Source: Qipengyuania sp. (GTDB taxonomy: Bacteria > Pseudomonadota > Alphaproteobacteria > Sphingomonadales > Sphingomonadaceae). Taken from it: a stretch of 64,000 nt of DNA. The translations under genes and the position numbers were made by a program. The stretch covers positions 33,739 to 97,738 of the forward strand of contig JAIETR010000024.1 in assembly GCA_019745075.1 (NCBI GenBank). The letters are read 5' to 3'. Below the pieces are notes generated by a model, which was not told the origin of the DNA, did no database searches, and saw only the letters and a program-made list of their open reading frames with translations. Positions 44,268 through 53,335 of the stretch are shown one piece after another (position 1 is the stretch's first letter; each line of letters begins with the position of its first letter).

Positions 44268-45846
44268 GGGTCGACTCGAGCGCTGCGGCGCGCGCCTTGA
44301 GCGCCTGCTTGTCGACCTTCATCATGGGTGTGAGCGGCAGGGCGTCGACCAGCACCATCTGGTCCGGCGCCTTGTAGTCGGCTAGCTCGGACTTGACCGT
44401 GGCTCTGACGATCTCAAGCGAAGGCGGGTTCGCAGGATCTGCCGGAACGACGAACGCAACTCCGACCTCGCCGATTGCCGGTGCTGGCGTGCCGATGACC
44501 GCGACCGCCGACACATCGGGCATTTCGCTGATCACGCGCTCAACCTCGATCGGATAGACGTTGTAGCCGCCGCGAATGTACATCTCGTTGGCGCGGCCGG
44601 CGAGTATCACATTGCCGTGCTCGTCCAGTCGGCCAAAGTCTCCGGTGAGCATCCAGCCGTCGCCGATCAGCGTCTCGGCGGTCCGCTCGGGATCCTTCCA
44701 ATAGCCGATGGTGATCGCCTTCGAGCGAACGGCGATCCTGCCGACAGCGCCGTGCGGCACCTCGTTGCGATCGTCGTCTAGGAATTTCAGTTCCACGCCG
44801 ACCTGCGCGCGGCCGACTGTGCGATACTGGATCTCGGCGCTGTCGCCGATCCGCGTGCCGGTCATCGATGGGCATTCGGTCATCGAATAGCGCACGATCA
44901 GCGGCACCCCGATGGCGCGCGAGACCTGTTCGACCAGTTCGGGCTGCGCCGGTGCCGTGGCGGTTATACCGACCTTCACGTGCGAGAGGTCGGCAGCGGC
45001 CAGGCCGGGATGCGCGAGCAGCTTGGTCCATTGCGTTGGCACCGCCCCGGCGATGTTGATCCGCTCCTCGACCAGAAGCCTGAGCATCGCATCGGCGCTC
45101 CACGGCGTCGGCGCCACGATCAGCGTCATGCCGAAGGCAACCTGTTCCCATCCCTTCGACATGAAGCCGGCATGGGCAAACGGAACCGAGCTGAGTTTCC
45201 GCGCTAGGGGTGCGGCAACCGGGCCCGCGGTCCTGACGGCGTTGCGGAGATTGTCGTGCGTGAAGCACGCTCCCTTGGGCATCCCAGTGGTGCCGCTGGT
45301 CCAGATGATGACCGCGATGTCGTCGGGCCGGCCGGCGCGGGGTGTCGCCTTCTTGGGCGAATTGCGAAACGATGCCAGCTCGGAGCGGCGGACAACATAC
45401 GGGCCCGCAGTCGGCTCGAGCCCATTGTCTTCGACGATGATGAGCGCGGCTTCGGATCGTTCGACCACGCCTTCGAATTCGCGGCGGCCCAGCCGTACAT
45501 TGACTCCGCTCGCAATGGCACCGAGCAATTGCGCACCGGCGAAGCAGACGGCAAAGTCGATGCCGTTCTCGATTGCGATCAGGACGATATCGCCCGCCTC
45601 CACGCCGCGATCGGAGAACGCCTGCGCAACGCGCAACGACTGATCGACCCACTCGCCATAGCTGATGCGGTCATCGCCATCGACAAAGGCTTCCTGTGCC
45701 GGAAACGCCTGCTCGGCGGCCAGGAGCAGATCGGTGAACGTTGGCAGGCTCACGTCGAGGAGGGGCGGAGCGTCGGCACGGTTCTGGTCTTGCATCGGAT
45801 AACTTTCGCACGCTCGAGTGGCCACTGCGGCGCGCCGCGCCGTCAT
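44260..45846 (-). CDS. AMP-forming CoA ligase
   Basis: A 528-residue adenylate-forming enzyme with IIWTSGTTGMPKGACFTH, RYSMTECPSMTG, LTGDFGRLDEHGN, RGGYNVYPIEVER and the terminal LPLTPMMKVDKQAL with its Lys. The ATG at 45846 overlaps the stop of the hydratase gene (ATGA). A second ATG at 45795 would give a start closer to the family norm, and the first 17 residues look non-conserved, so the start is uncertain. It should activate the substrate imported by the receptor and MFS proteins encoded in the same transcript. Confidence 0.9.
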   Translation of the reverse strand: MTARRAAVATRACESYPMQDQNRADAPPLLDVSLPTFTDLLLAAEQAFPAQEAFVDGDDRISYGEWVDQSLRVAQAFSDRGVEAGDIVLIAIENGIDFAVCFAGAQLLGAIASGVNVRLGRREFEGVVERSEAALIIVEDNGLEPTAGPYVVRRSELASFRNSPKKATPRAGRPDDIAVIIWTSGTTGMPKGACFTHDNLRNAVRTAGPVAAPLARKLSSVPFAHAGFMSKGWEQVAFGMTLIVAPTPWSADAMLRLLVEERINIAGAVPTQWTKLLAHPGLAAADLSHVKVGITATAPAQPELVEQVSRAIGVPLIVRYSMTECPSMTGTRIGDSAEIQYRTVGRAQVGVELKFLDDDRNEVPHGAVGRIAVRSKAITIGYWKDPERTAETLIGDGWMLTGDFGRLDEHGNVILAGRANEMYIRGGYNVYPIEVERVISEMPDVSAVAVIGTPAPAIGEVGVAFVVPADPANPPSLEIVRATVKSELADYKAPDQMVLVDALPLTPMMKVDKQALKARAAALESTRG

Positions 45847-46613
45847 GTTTTCGGTACGGTGTTCGGATCCGTCGCGAATAGGCCAGTCCCCCCGGCCCGC
45901 CAGCTTTGTTTCATGCGTTCTTCGATTTCGAGCGCCTCGCCTAGCGAAGCCCCGTCGCCCTCGTACATGGCGCCAATCTGCCCTTCCACCGAAGCGCGCG
46001 GATTGCCAGCGATCACCCTCGCGATTTCCAAGGCGCGTTCGGTGACGTCGCCCTCGACGACCTCGTTGACGAGTCCCCATTCACAGGCGCGGGCGGCATC
46101 GATGAACTCGCCCGTCGACATGATCTGGTTGGCGCGGCGGCGCCCTATCGCGCGCGGGAGCAGCGCGCTCATGCCCCAGCCGGCGATCAGCCCGACCTTC
46201 GCATGCGTATCGGCAAAGCGCGCGTTCGGCGATGCCACGATGAAGCTGCAGGAGAGGGCGACTTCCAATGCTCCGGTGGCGCATGGACCATCGACCGCGG
46301 CGATTACCGGCTTTCCGAAAGCCCGCAGCGCCTCTCCCGGATGCGGACGGATCGGTTGCGCGCCGGCGCGCAGTTCCTTGATATCGGCGCCAGCGGAGAA
46401 GCACGCACCCGCACCGGTCAGAACGACGATGCGGACATCGTCGTCCGTCCCGGCTTGATCCAGGCAAGCAACCAAAGCCTGCTTCATCGCGTTCGACAGC
46501 GCGTTTCGTGCTGTCGGCCGATTGAAGATGATCAGCCTGATCGCTTCGAAATCGGTGACGACGAGCTCGTCCGACCGGTCGGCTACAAGTTGGTCGGCGA
46601 GCATCGTCATCAT
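45843..46613 (-). CDS. Enoyl-CoA hydratase/isomerase family protein
   Basis: A crotonase of about 256 residues. The first catalytic Glu is kept (GALEVALSCS) but the second position is His (FADTHAKVGLIAGWG), a pattern found in a large uncharacterised subgroup. It may hydrate poorly or do another crotonase reaction. Three ATGs lie close together at 46613, 46610 and 46604 behind a GACAGGG; 46613 is taken here, but 46604 has better spacing. It sits 19 bp downstream of the TonB receptor gene. Confidence 0.88.
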   Translation of the reverse strand: MMTMLADQLVADRSDELVVTDFEAIRLIIFNRPTARNALSNAMKQALVACLDQAGTDDDVRIVVLTGAGACFSAGADIKELRAGAQPIRPHPGEALRAFGKPVIAAVDGPCATGALEVALSCSFIVASPNARFADTHAKVGLIAGWGMSALLPRAIGRRRANQIMSTGEFIDAARACEWGLVNEVVEGDVTERALEIARVIAGNPRASVEGQIGAMYEGDGASLGEALEIEERMKQSWRAGGTGLFATDPNTVPKT

Positions 46614-46632
46614 CCCTGTCTCGCTGTCGGCC

Positions 46633-48792
46633 TCAGAACTGGAAGGAAGCCGAGGCGCCAAAGGTCCGCGGACGCTCGAACCCGGCCTTGTCGGCCGTCG
46701 CGGTTGACGTCATCTGCGAATATACCACCTCGTTGGCAAGGTTTCGCACGAATACGCTCACGCGCAGGTTGCCCATACCAGCAGGCGAGAACGAGATATC
46801 GCCGTTGATCATGGTGTATGCGGGCTGGGTCAGGCGGTTCTCGAAGTCCCAGTAATATTTGGCCGAGTGGAAGACATTGCCCGCTACCCCGAAGGTACCG
46901 AAGCTGGTGTCGTGCGACCAGTCGAAATTGACCCCCACGGTCGCACGCGGTGCGCGGATCATGTCTTTGCCCGAGGCATCGTAGGGCGCGATCGAGGCAT
47001 TGCCGCCAATGCCCAACGGCCGGAAGATCTGGGCCGTGGGGAAGCTGTCATATTTGGCACGAAGATAGGTGCCGTATGCCCGGATATTGAAATTCCGGCT
47101 GGCGCGGATCGTGGCTTCGATTTCGGCACCATCGACCTTCGCCGAAGCCGCGTTGAACAGAAGCACCAGGGTGGTGGCCGGATCGCGTGCCGATTGCTGG
47201 ATGTCGGTATAGTCGTAGTGGAACAGCGCGCCGTTGATGCGGAGCCAGCGCAGTGGATCGGTCTTGAAACCGATTTCGAACGAGTCGATCGTTTCCGGAC
47301 GAGTCGGCGCCGCAGCTGCGACGTTCGTCGCAAAGCCGTTATAGACGCCGCTCTTGAAGCCGCGGCTATAGCTTGCATAAATGTTGGCGCTGTCGCTGAA
47401 CTTGTACTGCGTCGAAAGGCGATAGGTCAGCTTGTCGTTGCTGGATTCGCGGAAGGGAACGGTGATCGCGGCGGCGGTGTGCGCCTCGTAGTTGCGCTTC
47501 TCCGTGGTGTAGCGAAGACCGGCGATAAGCGAGACCGGGCCAAACCGCAGCGTACCTTCGCCGAAGCCGGCATAGGAAACGACTTCCTGCCGCGTGAAGG
47601 TGCGGCCGGTCAGCGCGCCATTGGCGTAGCTCTCGAGCCCGTCGAACGCGCCCTTGCCCGAGAATTGGAACGCCCCGAGGATCCACGAGAACGCGCCCTC
47701 GCCGGTGGAAAGCGCGCGAATCTCATTCTCGATATAATAGGAGCTTTGCGGTGCGATCACCGATCCGATCGGCTTGCTGGTCGCGTCGCTATCGGTGATC
47801 GAGACCGCCTTGCTGTCGATATAGGCCGATGTGGTCTCGATATCGAACGCGCCCAGGTTCAGGCGCATCTGCAGTGATGCGGAGTAGGTCGTTGACAGCG
47901 AGTTCGTGGGCACGTCGATTGCAGTTTCCCACGGCCTTGTCGCGATGGTCGGCGTAGGCGCGCGGACGCCCGTCGAGTTGCCGCGGAAGGGCTGCTCGCT
48001 GACCGACGAGGAATCCGCGTAGCGCGTATAGTTTCCGGTCAACGTCGCACGGAAATTGGACGTCGGCTCGATCAGGATCTTGGCGCGCACCACTTCCGAG
48101 GAACGGTCGCCGCGATAGCCGCCATTGACCAGATCCTTGATATAGCCAGTATCGGCGGCGATGCCGCCGGTGAGGTCGACGCTGATGCCGGGCGCGATGC
48201 CGGTTGATATATAGCCTTGCAGCGATTTCTCGCCATAGCTGCCGAGCCGGCCGACGATGCGGCCCGAGAGTTCCTCAGTGGGATCGGGAGTGATGATGTT
48301 GATCAGGCCCCCGGTGGAATTGCGGCCGAACAGCGTCCCCTGCGGTCCGCGCAACACTTCGATCCGCTCGACATTGACGATGTCGAAGCCGAGCGAGGAC
48401 ATTACCGGCTGATACACGCCGTCAATGTAGAGGGAGACGTTCGATTCATCGCCGATATTGGCGTTTCGGGTGCCGATGCCGCGGATATAGGGCTGGAAGC
48501 TCGAATTCACGCGGCTGAAGACCACGGATGGCATCGATTGGGTTAACTGGCGCGTGTCCGTCACACCCGAACGCGCGAGACTATCGCCGCTCACCGCAGT
48601 GATTGCGATCGGCACGTCCTGCAGGCGCTCTTCGCGGCGCTGCGCAGTGACGATAATGTCCTCGATGCCGCTCTGACCGTCCGATTGCGCTTCGGTTTGC
48701 GCGGGGGGCGCGGCATCCTGTGCCCACGCCGTGCCCGGCGCGATCAGCGCCACTGCGATTGCAATCCTGCTGGTTAAAATGCGATTCGACAC
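46633..48792 (-). CDS. TonB-dependent outer-membrane receptor
   Basis: A 719-residue receptor with a signal peptide (cleavage near GTAWA-QDA), a plug (IEDIIVTAQRREERLQDVPI, IEVLRGPQGTLFGRNSTGG) and a C-terminal beta-barrel ending FGASASFQF. A GGGAGG Shine-Dalgarno precedes the ATG. It is the first gene of a minus-strand cluster with hydratase, CoA ligase and two MFS genes, so it probably brings the acid substrate (or a conjugate) across the outer membrane. It is diverged from the receptor at 18787, though both share the sphingomonad plug style. Confidence 0.94.
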   Translation of the reverse strand: MSNRILTSRIAIAVALIAPGTAWAQDAAPPAQTEAQSDGQSGIEDIIVTAQRREERLQDVPIAITAVSGDSLARSGVTDTRQLTQSMPSVVFSRVNSSFQPYIRGIGTRNANIGDESNVSLYIDGVYQPVMSSLGFDIVNVERIEVLRGPQGTLFGRNSTGGLINIITPDPTEELSGRIVGRLGSYGEKSLQGYISTGIAPGISVDLTGGIAADTGYIKDLVNGGYRGDRSSEVVRAKILIEPTSNFRATLTGNYTRYADSSSVSEQPFRGNSTGVRAPTPTIATRPWETAIDVPTNSLSTTYSASLQMRLNLGAFDIETTSAYIDSKAVSITDSDATSKPIGSVIAPQSSYYIENEIRALSTGEGAFSWILGAFQFSGKGAFDGLESYANGALTGRTFTRQEVVSYAGFGEGTLRFGPVSLIAGLRYTTEKRNYEAHTAAAITVPFRESSNDKLTYRLSTQYKFSDSANIYASYSRGFKSGVYNGFATNVAAAAPTRPETIDSFEIGFKTDPLRWLRINGALFHYDYTDIQQSARDPATTLVLLFNAASAKVDGAEIEATIRASRNFNIRAYGTYLRAKYDSFPTAQIFRPLGIGGNASIAPYDASGKDMIRAPRATVGVNFDWSHDTSFGTFGVAGNVFHSAKYYWDFENRLTQPAYTMINGDISFSPAGMGNLRVSVFVRNLANEVVYSQMTSTATADKAGFERPRTFGASASFQF

Positions 48793-49131
48793 TTGAATCC
48801 TCCCCGATTTTAGCTACGCCAGGCGCGCCTGTTTTGGTGCCCTTCGGAATCCGGCATCCATTGGGACGGAGAGGAAGGGCACGACGCCTAAATCCGCTCG
48901 TGAGCCCCGACGAGCAACATGGCTCTCGCGCTAACCGTCAGCGGCTTTGTCTATGGCCGGAGGATCAACTCGCTGCCGGCTCCGACCGCGTCACACCCCA
49001 CGGGGACAGACATTCATTGCCGAATGGCTATGGCCGAGCCGGCCGGCGCTGGGCGAATGGCAAGGCTGGGGATACTGCGTTGGCGCGCTTAGCCCGCATA
49101 GACGCGTGCGAAACTCATGAAAGCAGGTTTG
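48793..49131. other. Non-coding gap upstream of the TonB receptor and ferredoxin genes
   Basis: This 339-bp divergent gap has no supported gene. It contains a perfect 9-bp dyad, GTGCCCTTC (48837-48845) and GAAGGGCAC (48874-48882), 45-80 bp from the receptor start, which could be an operator or leader hairpin. Promoters for both genes should lie here but I could not assign them. Confidence 0.5.
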
Positions 49132-49452
49132 ATGGCGAAGTTGACGGTGGTTACGCGAGACGGCACTTCGCATGAAGTGGAGGCCGACGCCGCGTCCGGC
49201 TATTCGCTCATGGAAATCATTCGGGAGCACGGCTTTGACGAGTTGGAAGCCACCTGCGGCGGCTGCTGCTCGTGCGCCACTTGCCATGTCCTCGTCCATC
49301 CCGGCTGGATGTCGCGCCTGCCGGCCATCTCGGAGAACGAGATCGACCTTCTCGACGGAGCAGCCGAACGCGAAGAGACGTCACGATTGTCGTGCCAAGT
49401 GCCCTTCACGCCCGAGCTGGACGGAATCACGGTCACAATCGCTCCTGAGTGA
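49132..49452 (+). CDS. 2Fe-2S ferredoxin, adrenodoxin type
   Basis: A 106-residue ferredoxin with the CX5CX2C...C cluster motif of the adrenodoxin/putidaredoxin class (Cys42, Cys48, Cys51 and Cys88; two further Cys, 45 and 46, lie in the loop). It would carry electrons to the Rieske oxygenases of this region or to a P450 elsewhere. The preferred ATG (49132) follows GCAGG; an upstream ATG at 49117 is less well placed. No ferredoxin reductase or P450 gene is in the window. Confidence 0.93.
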   Translation: MAKLTVVTRDGTSHEVEADAASGYSLMEIIREHGFDELEATCGGCCSCATCHVLVHPGWMSRLPAISENEIDLLDGAAEREETSRLSCQVPFTPELDGITVTIAPE

Positions 49453-49469
49453 GAGCGCTGACCGTTCCG

Positions 49470-50825
49470 TCAAGCGACGATAGCCCTTTCTGCCTCTTCC
49501 ACGGCGGCGCGGACATATTTACGACCCCAGAGAATCGCGATCACCGCAAGCGGCGCGAAAATCGCCAAGGTGATGGCGATGCCATGGCCGATCCGCCTGG
49601 TATCATGCAGGATGTGCTCGGAGATGACGGCGGGCAACAATGCGCCGAAGGTGGTGCCCAGCAGCGCCACGACCATCAGGAAGAACAGGCCCGACAACCG
49701 CCCGCGCATTTGCGGAGGTGAGATCATCTGAACCTGTGCGGCCGCGATTCCGAGGAAATTGACCGTCAGACCCTTGGCAAGCGCGATCGCGGCCAGAAAC
49801 AATGCTATACTGCTCGACATCAGGCCGAAGAACACGATGGGCGATGTGATGATCAATACCCACAGATAGTAAGCCAGGTGCGCGTCCTTGCGGCCCTTGG
49901 CGTACCAGCGGTCGATGATCCAGCCCGCCGCCAGGAGCCCGGCTATGGCGGGGAGGCTTTGAGTAAGCCCCAGCGCTACGCCATATTCGGCCGGATTCAT
50001 CTTGAAATGGCGCGACATATAAGCGGGCGCCCATTTGATAATGCCGCCGACGACGATGTTCATGCCGCCAAACACGACGCTGAGCGTGAGGACCACTTGC
50101 CATTTCGATCGAATGAAGCCGAACAGCTCTGCCCAGCTGACTTTTCCGTGACCGTGCGAGACGTGCCGCGGCGGCTCTGCGAACGGGAGGATCAGCAGTG
50201 CGAGAAACAGCCCAGGGACCCCGGTGATCAGGAAGGCGAATTGCCAGGGAGCCATATTGCCGATCAGCGGAACGCGGATGTAATCGAGGTGGAGCAGCGA
50301 ATTGACGATCCAGCCACCGATCATGAGCGCCAGGCCGGTGCCGATGAGGTTCCCCATCGAGTAGATCGACAGCACCGTCGCCAGCCTCCGCCGCGGTACC
50401 GTGTCCGCGATGATCGAATGAGCGCTGGGATGCAGCGGCGATTCAAAGAGGCCGACGGCTGCGCGCGCCAGGAACAGCCAGACGAAGCCGGTGGCAAATC
50501 CGCAGGCGGCTTCCGCCATACCCCACAGAATAACCGCCAGGAAAAGGATCCATTTGCGTGGATAGCGATCTACCAGATAACCCATTGGCAGGCCGCCGAG
50601 ACCATAGGCTAGGGCATAGGCGACCCCCATGAGCAGCCCGATCTGCGTGTCGCTGAGCCCGAGCGAATCCTTGATCGGATCGACAAGCATCGCAATCACC
50701 GTGCGATCGACCACGGCGAAAATGCAGAAAATGAGGAGAACGGCGATCAACGCGGCGGTGCGGAACGTCGAGACCTTCCCGGCGGGAGCGCTCGCGCCTC
50801 CCACTTCAATCGCTGCCACGGTCAT
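49470..50825 (-). CDS. MFS transporter
   Basis: A 451-residue transporter of the same Spinster-like group as the other three in the window (first segment VVDRTVIAMLVDPIKDSLGL, loop MGYLVDRYPRK). Of three possible starts, the ATG at 50825 is best, with AAGG nine or more bases upstream. It lies 123 bp downstream of the alpha/beta hydrolase gene at 50949 on the same strand, so it is probably the last gene of the 56215-49470 cluster. It ends tail to tail with the ferredoxin gene. Confidence 0.92.
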   Translation of the reverse strand: MTVAAIEVGGASAPAGKVSTFRTAALIAVLLIFCIFAVVDRTVIAMLVDPIKDSLGLSDTQIGLLMGVAYALAYGLGGLPMGYLVDRYPRKWILFLAVILWGMAEAACGFATGFVWLFLARAAVGLFESPLHPSAHSIIADTVPRRRLATVLSIYSMGNLIGTGLALMIGGWIVNSLLHLDYIRVPLIGNMAPWQFAFLITGVPGLFLALLILPFAEPPRHVSHGHGKVSWAELFGFIRSKWQVVLTLSVVFGGMNIVVGGIIKWAPAYMSRHFKMNPAEYGVALGLTQSLPAIAGLLAAGWIIDRWYAKGRKDAHLAYYLWVLIITSPIVFFGLMSSSIALFLAAIALAKGLTVNFLGIAAAQVQMISPPQMRGRLSGLFFLMVVALLGTTFGALLPAVISEHILHDTRRIGHGIAITLAIFAPLAVIAILWGRKYVRAAVEEAERAIVA

Positions 50826-50948
50826 CCTACGCATCCTTATGTTATGGAGGGCATGCTGCAGCCCGATGACGCCAGCAGGCAAGTCGCTTGCAGCACTCTC
50901 GGCCATAGGATTTGCCGATGATCATCCGCCTCGTGGTCGGGCGGGCCA

Positions 50949-52070
50949 TCAGCGAATCTTGCTCCATTGGGCAGTGAGGTCCGCGACCTCCGCCAATTGC
51001 CGGGGGAGGCGGTAGAGATAGTGCGACGCACCGACAATGCGATGATTCTCGACCCGATCGCCGCCCGCGGCGGACCAGCGCGCCACGTCGCTCGGGAAGA
51101 TGCCTGCGTCCGCGGTATATTCGAGTTGCAGGACGGGAATGCTCGTCTTCGCCAGATTATCCGGCCCGTCCGCGTTCGAGAGGTGCGACCATTGGCTGAG
51201 CCAGGAAGTCAGCGTGGTGAAGCGCGCAAGGTTGTTCGCCGAGAGATTGGCCTGTTGCGGGGTGTCGCCGCGGTTGCCGCCGGACGCACGGTCGTTGGGG
51301 TCGAGCCCCCGGTCGACGAAGCGCGGATCGGCATAGGTGCGGTGCACGACGAAGGCCTCGTCGCGGGTGCCACCGGGCCGTTCACGCAATGTGCGCAGGC
51401 GCTCGACCGCCCAGGAAGTGATGCGTTCGCTGCGCGCGCGTTGGGCGGCGCGAACGCGCGCGACGAAATCGCCGGAAAACGGCGCCGGATTTGCTGGCGC
51501 GTAGATATCCAGCGCCGGATCGCCGGCGTCGGGATTGCGCTCGTCGATCACTGCCGCGTCGATATAGGTCGTCATCAGGGTCGAGCGGCCGGGGTGCCCG
51601 GCAAGCAGGATCAGGCCGTCCGCGGGCGGCATCTCGTCCGCGACGAGATGTACCGGATCTCCGGCAGGCGTGTGCGTGAGGGTGATCCGCTCGGCCTGCG
51701 CCTGGTAAAAGGCAGTCAGCGACGCGCCGCCGGAATTGCCGAGCAGCACGAGACGCTCGAAACCATGCTCGCGAAGATAGCGGACGCCGGCGCCGAGATC
51801 CTGGATCGCATTCTCCATGATCAGCACCTGGTCGCCGCCCGCGTAGCGCGTGTTGAGCGCGAGCACCGCCAGCCCGCGCGCGTTGAGCGGCTCGATGAGA
51901 TAGTGGCTCATCATGCTGCTGGACGGATGGATCAGGATGGCCGCGACGCGCGCGCCGGCAGGTGCCGCGAGCATGCCGTAGATGCGCGGCGCGTTGAGCT
52001 GGAGTCCCGATTGGGTCTCGAACGTCGCCCCGATCCGGATCGGCAATGCGACGTGGCGACGTTCGATCAT
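50949..52070 (-). CDS. Alpha/beta hydrolase, uncharacterised subfamily (paralog 1)
   Basis: A 373-residue alpha/beta-hydrolase-fold protein with nucleophile elbow GNSGG (Ser about 113), an IHPSSS segment near the oxyanion hole and the likely catalytic His in VGASHYLYRLP near the end. A long insertion (about residues 170-300, including VIDERNPDAGDP and HRTYADPRFVD) takes the place of a usual cap domain. It is clearly paralogous to the protein at 55043-56215. The flanking genes encode a CoA-transferase and a VOC protein, so hydrolysis of an ester, thioester or C-C bond is possible; the substrate is unknown. Confidence 0.9.
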   Translation of the reverse strand: MIERRHVALPIRIGATFETQSGLQLNAPRIYGMLAAPAGARVAAILIHPSSSMMSHYLIEPLNARGLAVLALNTRYAGGDQVLIMENAIQDLGAGVRYLREHGFERLVLLGNSGGASLTAFYQAQAERITLTHTPAGDPVHLVADEMPPADGLILLAGHPGRSTLMTTYIDAAVIDERNPDAGDPALDIYAPANPAPFSGDFVARVRAAQRARSERITSWAVERLRTLRERPGGTRDEAFVVHRTYADPRFVDRGLDPNDRASGGNRGDTPQQANLSANNLARFTTLTSWLSQWSHLSNADGPDNLAKTSIPVLQLEYTADAGIFPSDVARWSAAGGDRVENHRIVGASHYLYRLPRQLAEVADLTAQWSKIR

Positions 52071-52092
52071 GCGAGTCCGACCAGGGCCGCCG

Positions 52093-53325
52093 TCACACCG
52101 CCTCCTCGTCGGCTGCGTAGCCGGGCTGCGACGTCACCCCGCGCTCGACCAGGGTCGCAATCTCCTGCTCGCTCAGCCCGGCCTCCCGCAGGATCTCCAC
52201 GCTATGCTCGCCCAGACCGGGCGGCTGGCGGCGGATCGTAGGCTGCGATTCACTCCAGGTGGAGGGTATCCGGACCTGGCGGACCTTGCCTTCGGTCGGA
52301 TGATCGACAACGGGCAAATAGCCGACCGCCATCAGGTGCTCGTCCTCCATCAGCGTGTCGAGATCGTGCAGCGGCGTGACCGGAATGTCGGCCGCGAGGA
52401 GCGCCTCCAGCCACTCCGCGCTTGTCCGCTCCTGCATCGCTTCCGAGACATAGGCATAGAGGTCATGCGCATGATCGGTCCTGGTGCCGATATTGGCGAA
52501 GCGCGGATCGCTGCGAAACACCTCGCCCTGGCCGATCAGCTCCATGAAAGTGCGCCAGTGCTTGTCGGTATAGATGATCGAGCAGATGCGCCCGTCTTTG
52601 GTCTTGTAGGGACGCCGCTCCTTGGTGAGCGTGCGCTTGTAGCCCGCGGGGCCCAGCGGCGGCTCGAACGTCTTGCCGCCCATGTGATCGCCCAGCACCC
52701 ATTGCGCCATCGTTTCGAACATCGGCACTTCGATCTGCTGGCCGCGGCCCGACTTCTCGCGATGGATCACCGCGGCAAGCAGGGCGACCGCGCTCGATAC
52801 GCCGACCGCGCGATCGTTCATCGCCATCGGCACATAATGCGGTTCTTCCGAACCCGCCTGGACCAGCATCGACGGCAGCGCGGTGACGCCCTGGATCAGG
52901 TCCTCATAGGTGGGGCGACCGTCATAGGGACCGCCGGCGCCATAGCCGACCAGATTGACCAGGATCAGCCGCGGATTGCGTTCGCGGAGCGCATCCCAGC
53001 CGAGCCCCAGCCGGTCGAGCGCGCGCGTGCGGACGTTCGTCACGATCGCGTCTACTCCCTCCGCGAGCTTCAGCAGCGCTTCCTTGCCTGCCGGGTCCTT
53101 CAAATCGAGCACGATGCTGCGCTTGTTGCGGTTGGCGTGGAGGAACACCCAGCCCATATTCTCGCCGCGCATCGGCGTGACGTGCCGGGTCGTGTCGCCC
53201 TGGTGCGGCTCGACCTTGATGACGTCGGCGCCGAGGTCGCCCAGGATCTGGGTCGCAAACGGCCCCATAACGACCGAGCTCATGTCGATGATGCGAAGGC
53301 CGTCGAGCGGCGGTGGCGAAGTCAT
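52093..53325 (-). CDS. Family III (CaiB/BaiF) CoA-transferase
   Basis: A 410-residue transferase with the N-terminal ILGDLGADVIKVEPHQGDTT and the catalytic segment RPTYEDLIQGVTAL, where the Asp after YE is the expected thioester-forming residue. It starts with ATG behind GAGGAG and lies 10 bp after the PrpF-like gene. It is longer than, and clearly diverged from, the CoA-transferase at 3387. In its cluster it would activate a dicarboxylate produced by the neighbouring hydrolase/VOC/PrpF-type enzymes, using a CoA donor such as succinyl-CoA (inference). Confidence 0.92.
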   Translation of the reverse strand: MTSPPPLDGLRIIDMSSVVMGPFATQILGDLGADVIKVEPHQGDTTRHVTPMRGENMGWVFLHANRNKRSIVLDLKDPAGKEALLKLAEGVDAIVTNVRTRALDRLGLGWDALRERNPRLILVNLVGYGAGGPYDGRPTYEDLIQGVTALPSMLVQAGSEEPHYVPMAMNDRAVGVSSAVALLAAVIHREKSGRGQQIEVPMFETMAQWVLGDHMGGKTFEPPLGPAGYKRTLTKERRPYKTKDGRICSIIYTDKHWRTFMELIGQGEVFRSDPRFANIGTRTDHAHDLYAYVSEAMQERTSAEWLEALLAADIPVTPLHDLDTLMEDEHLMAVGYLPVVDHPTEGKVRQVRIPSTWSESQPTIRRQPPGLGEHSVEILREAGLSEQEIATLVERGVTSQPGYAADEEAV

Positions 53326-53335
53326 TCCAGTCTCC

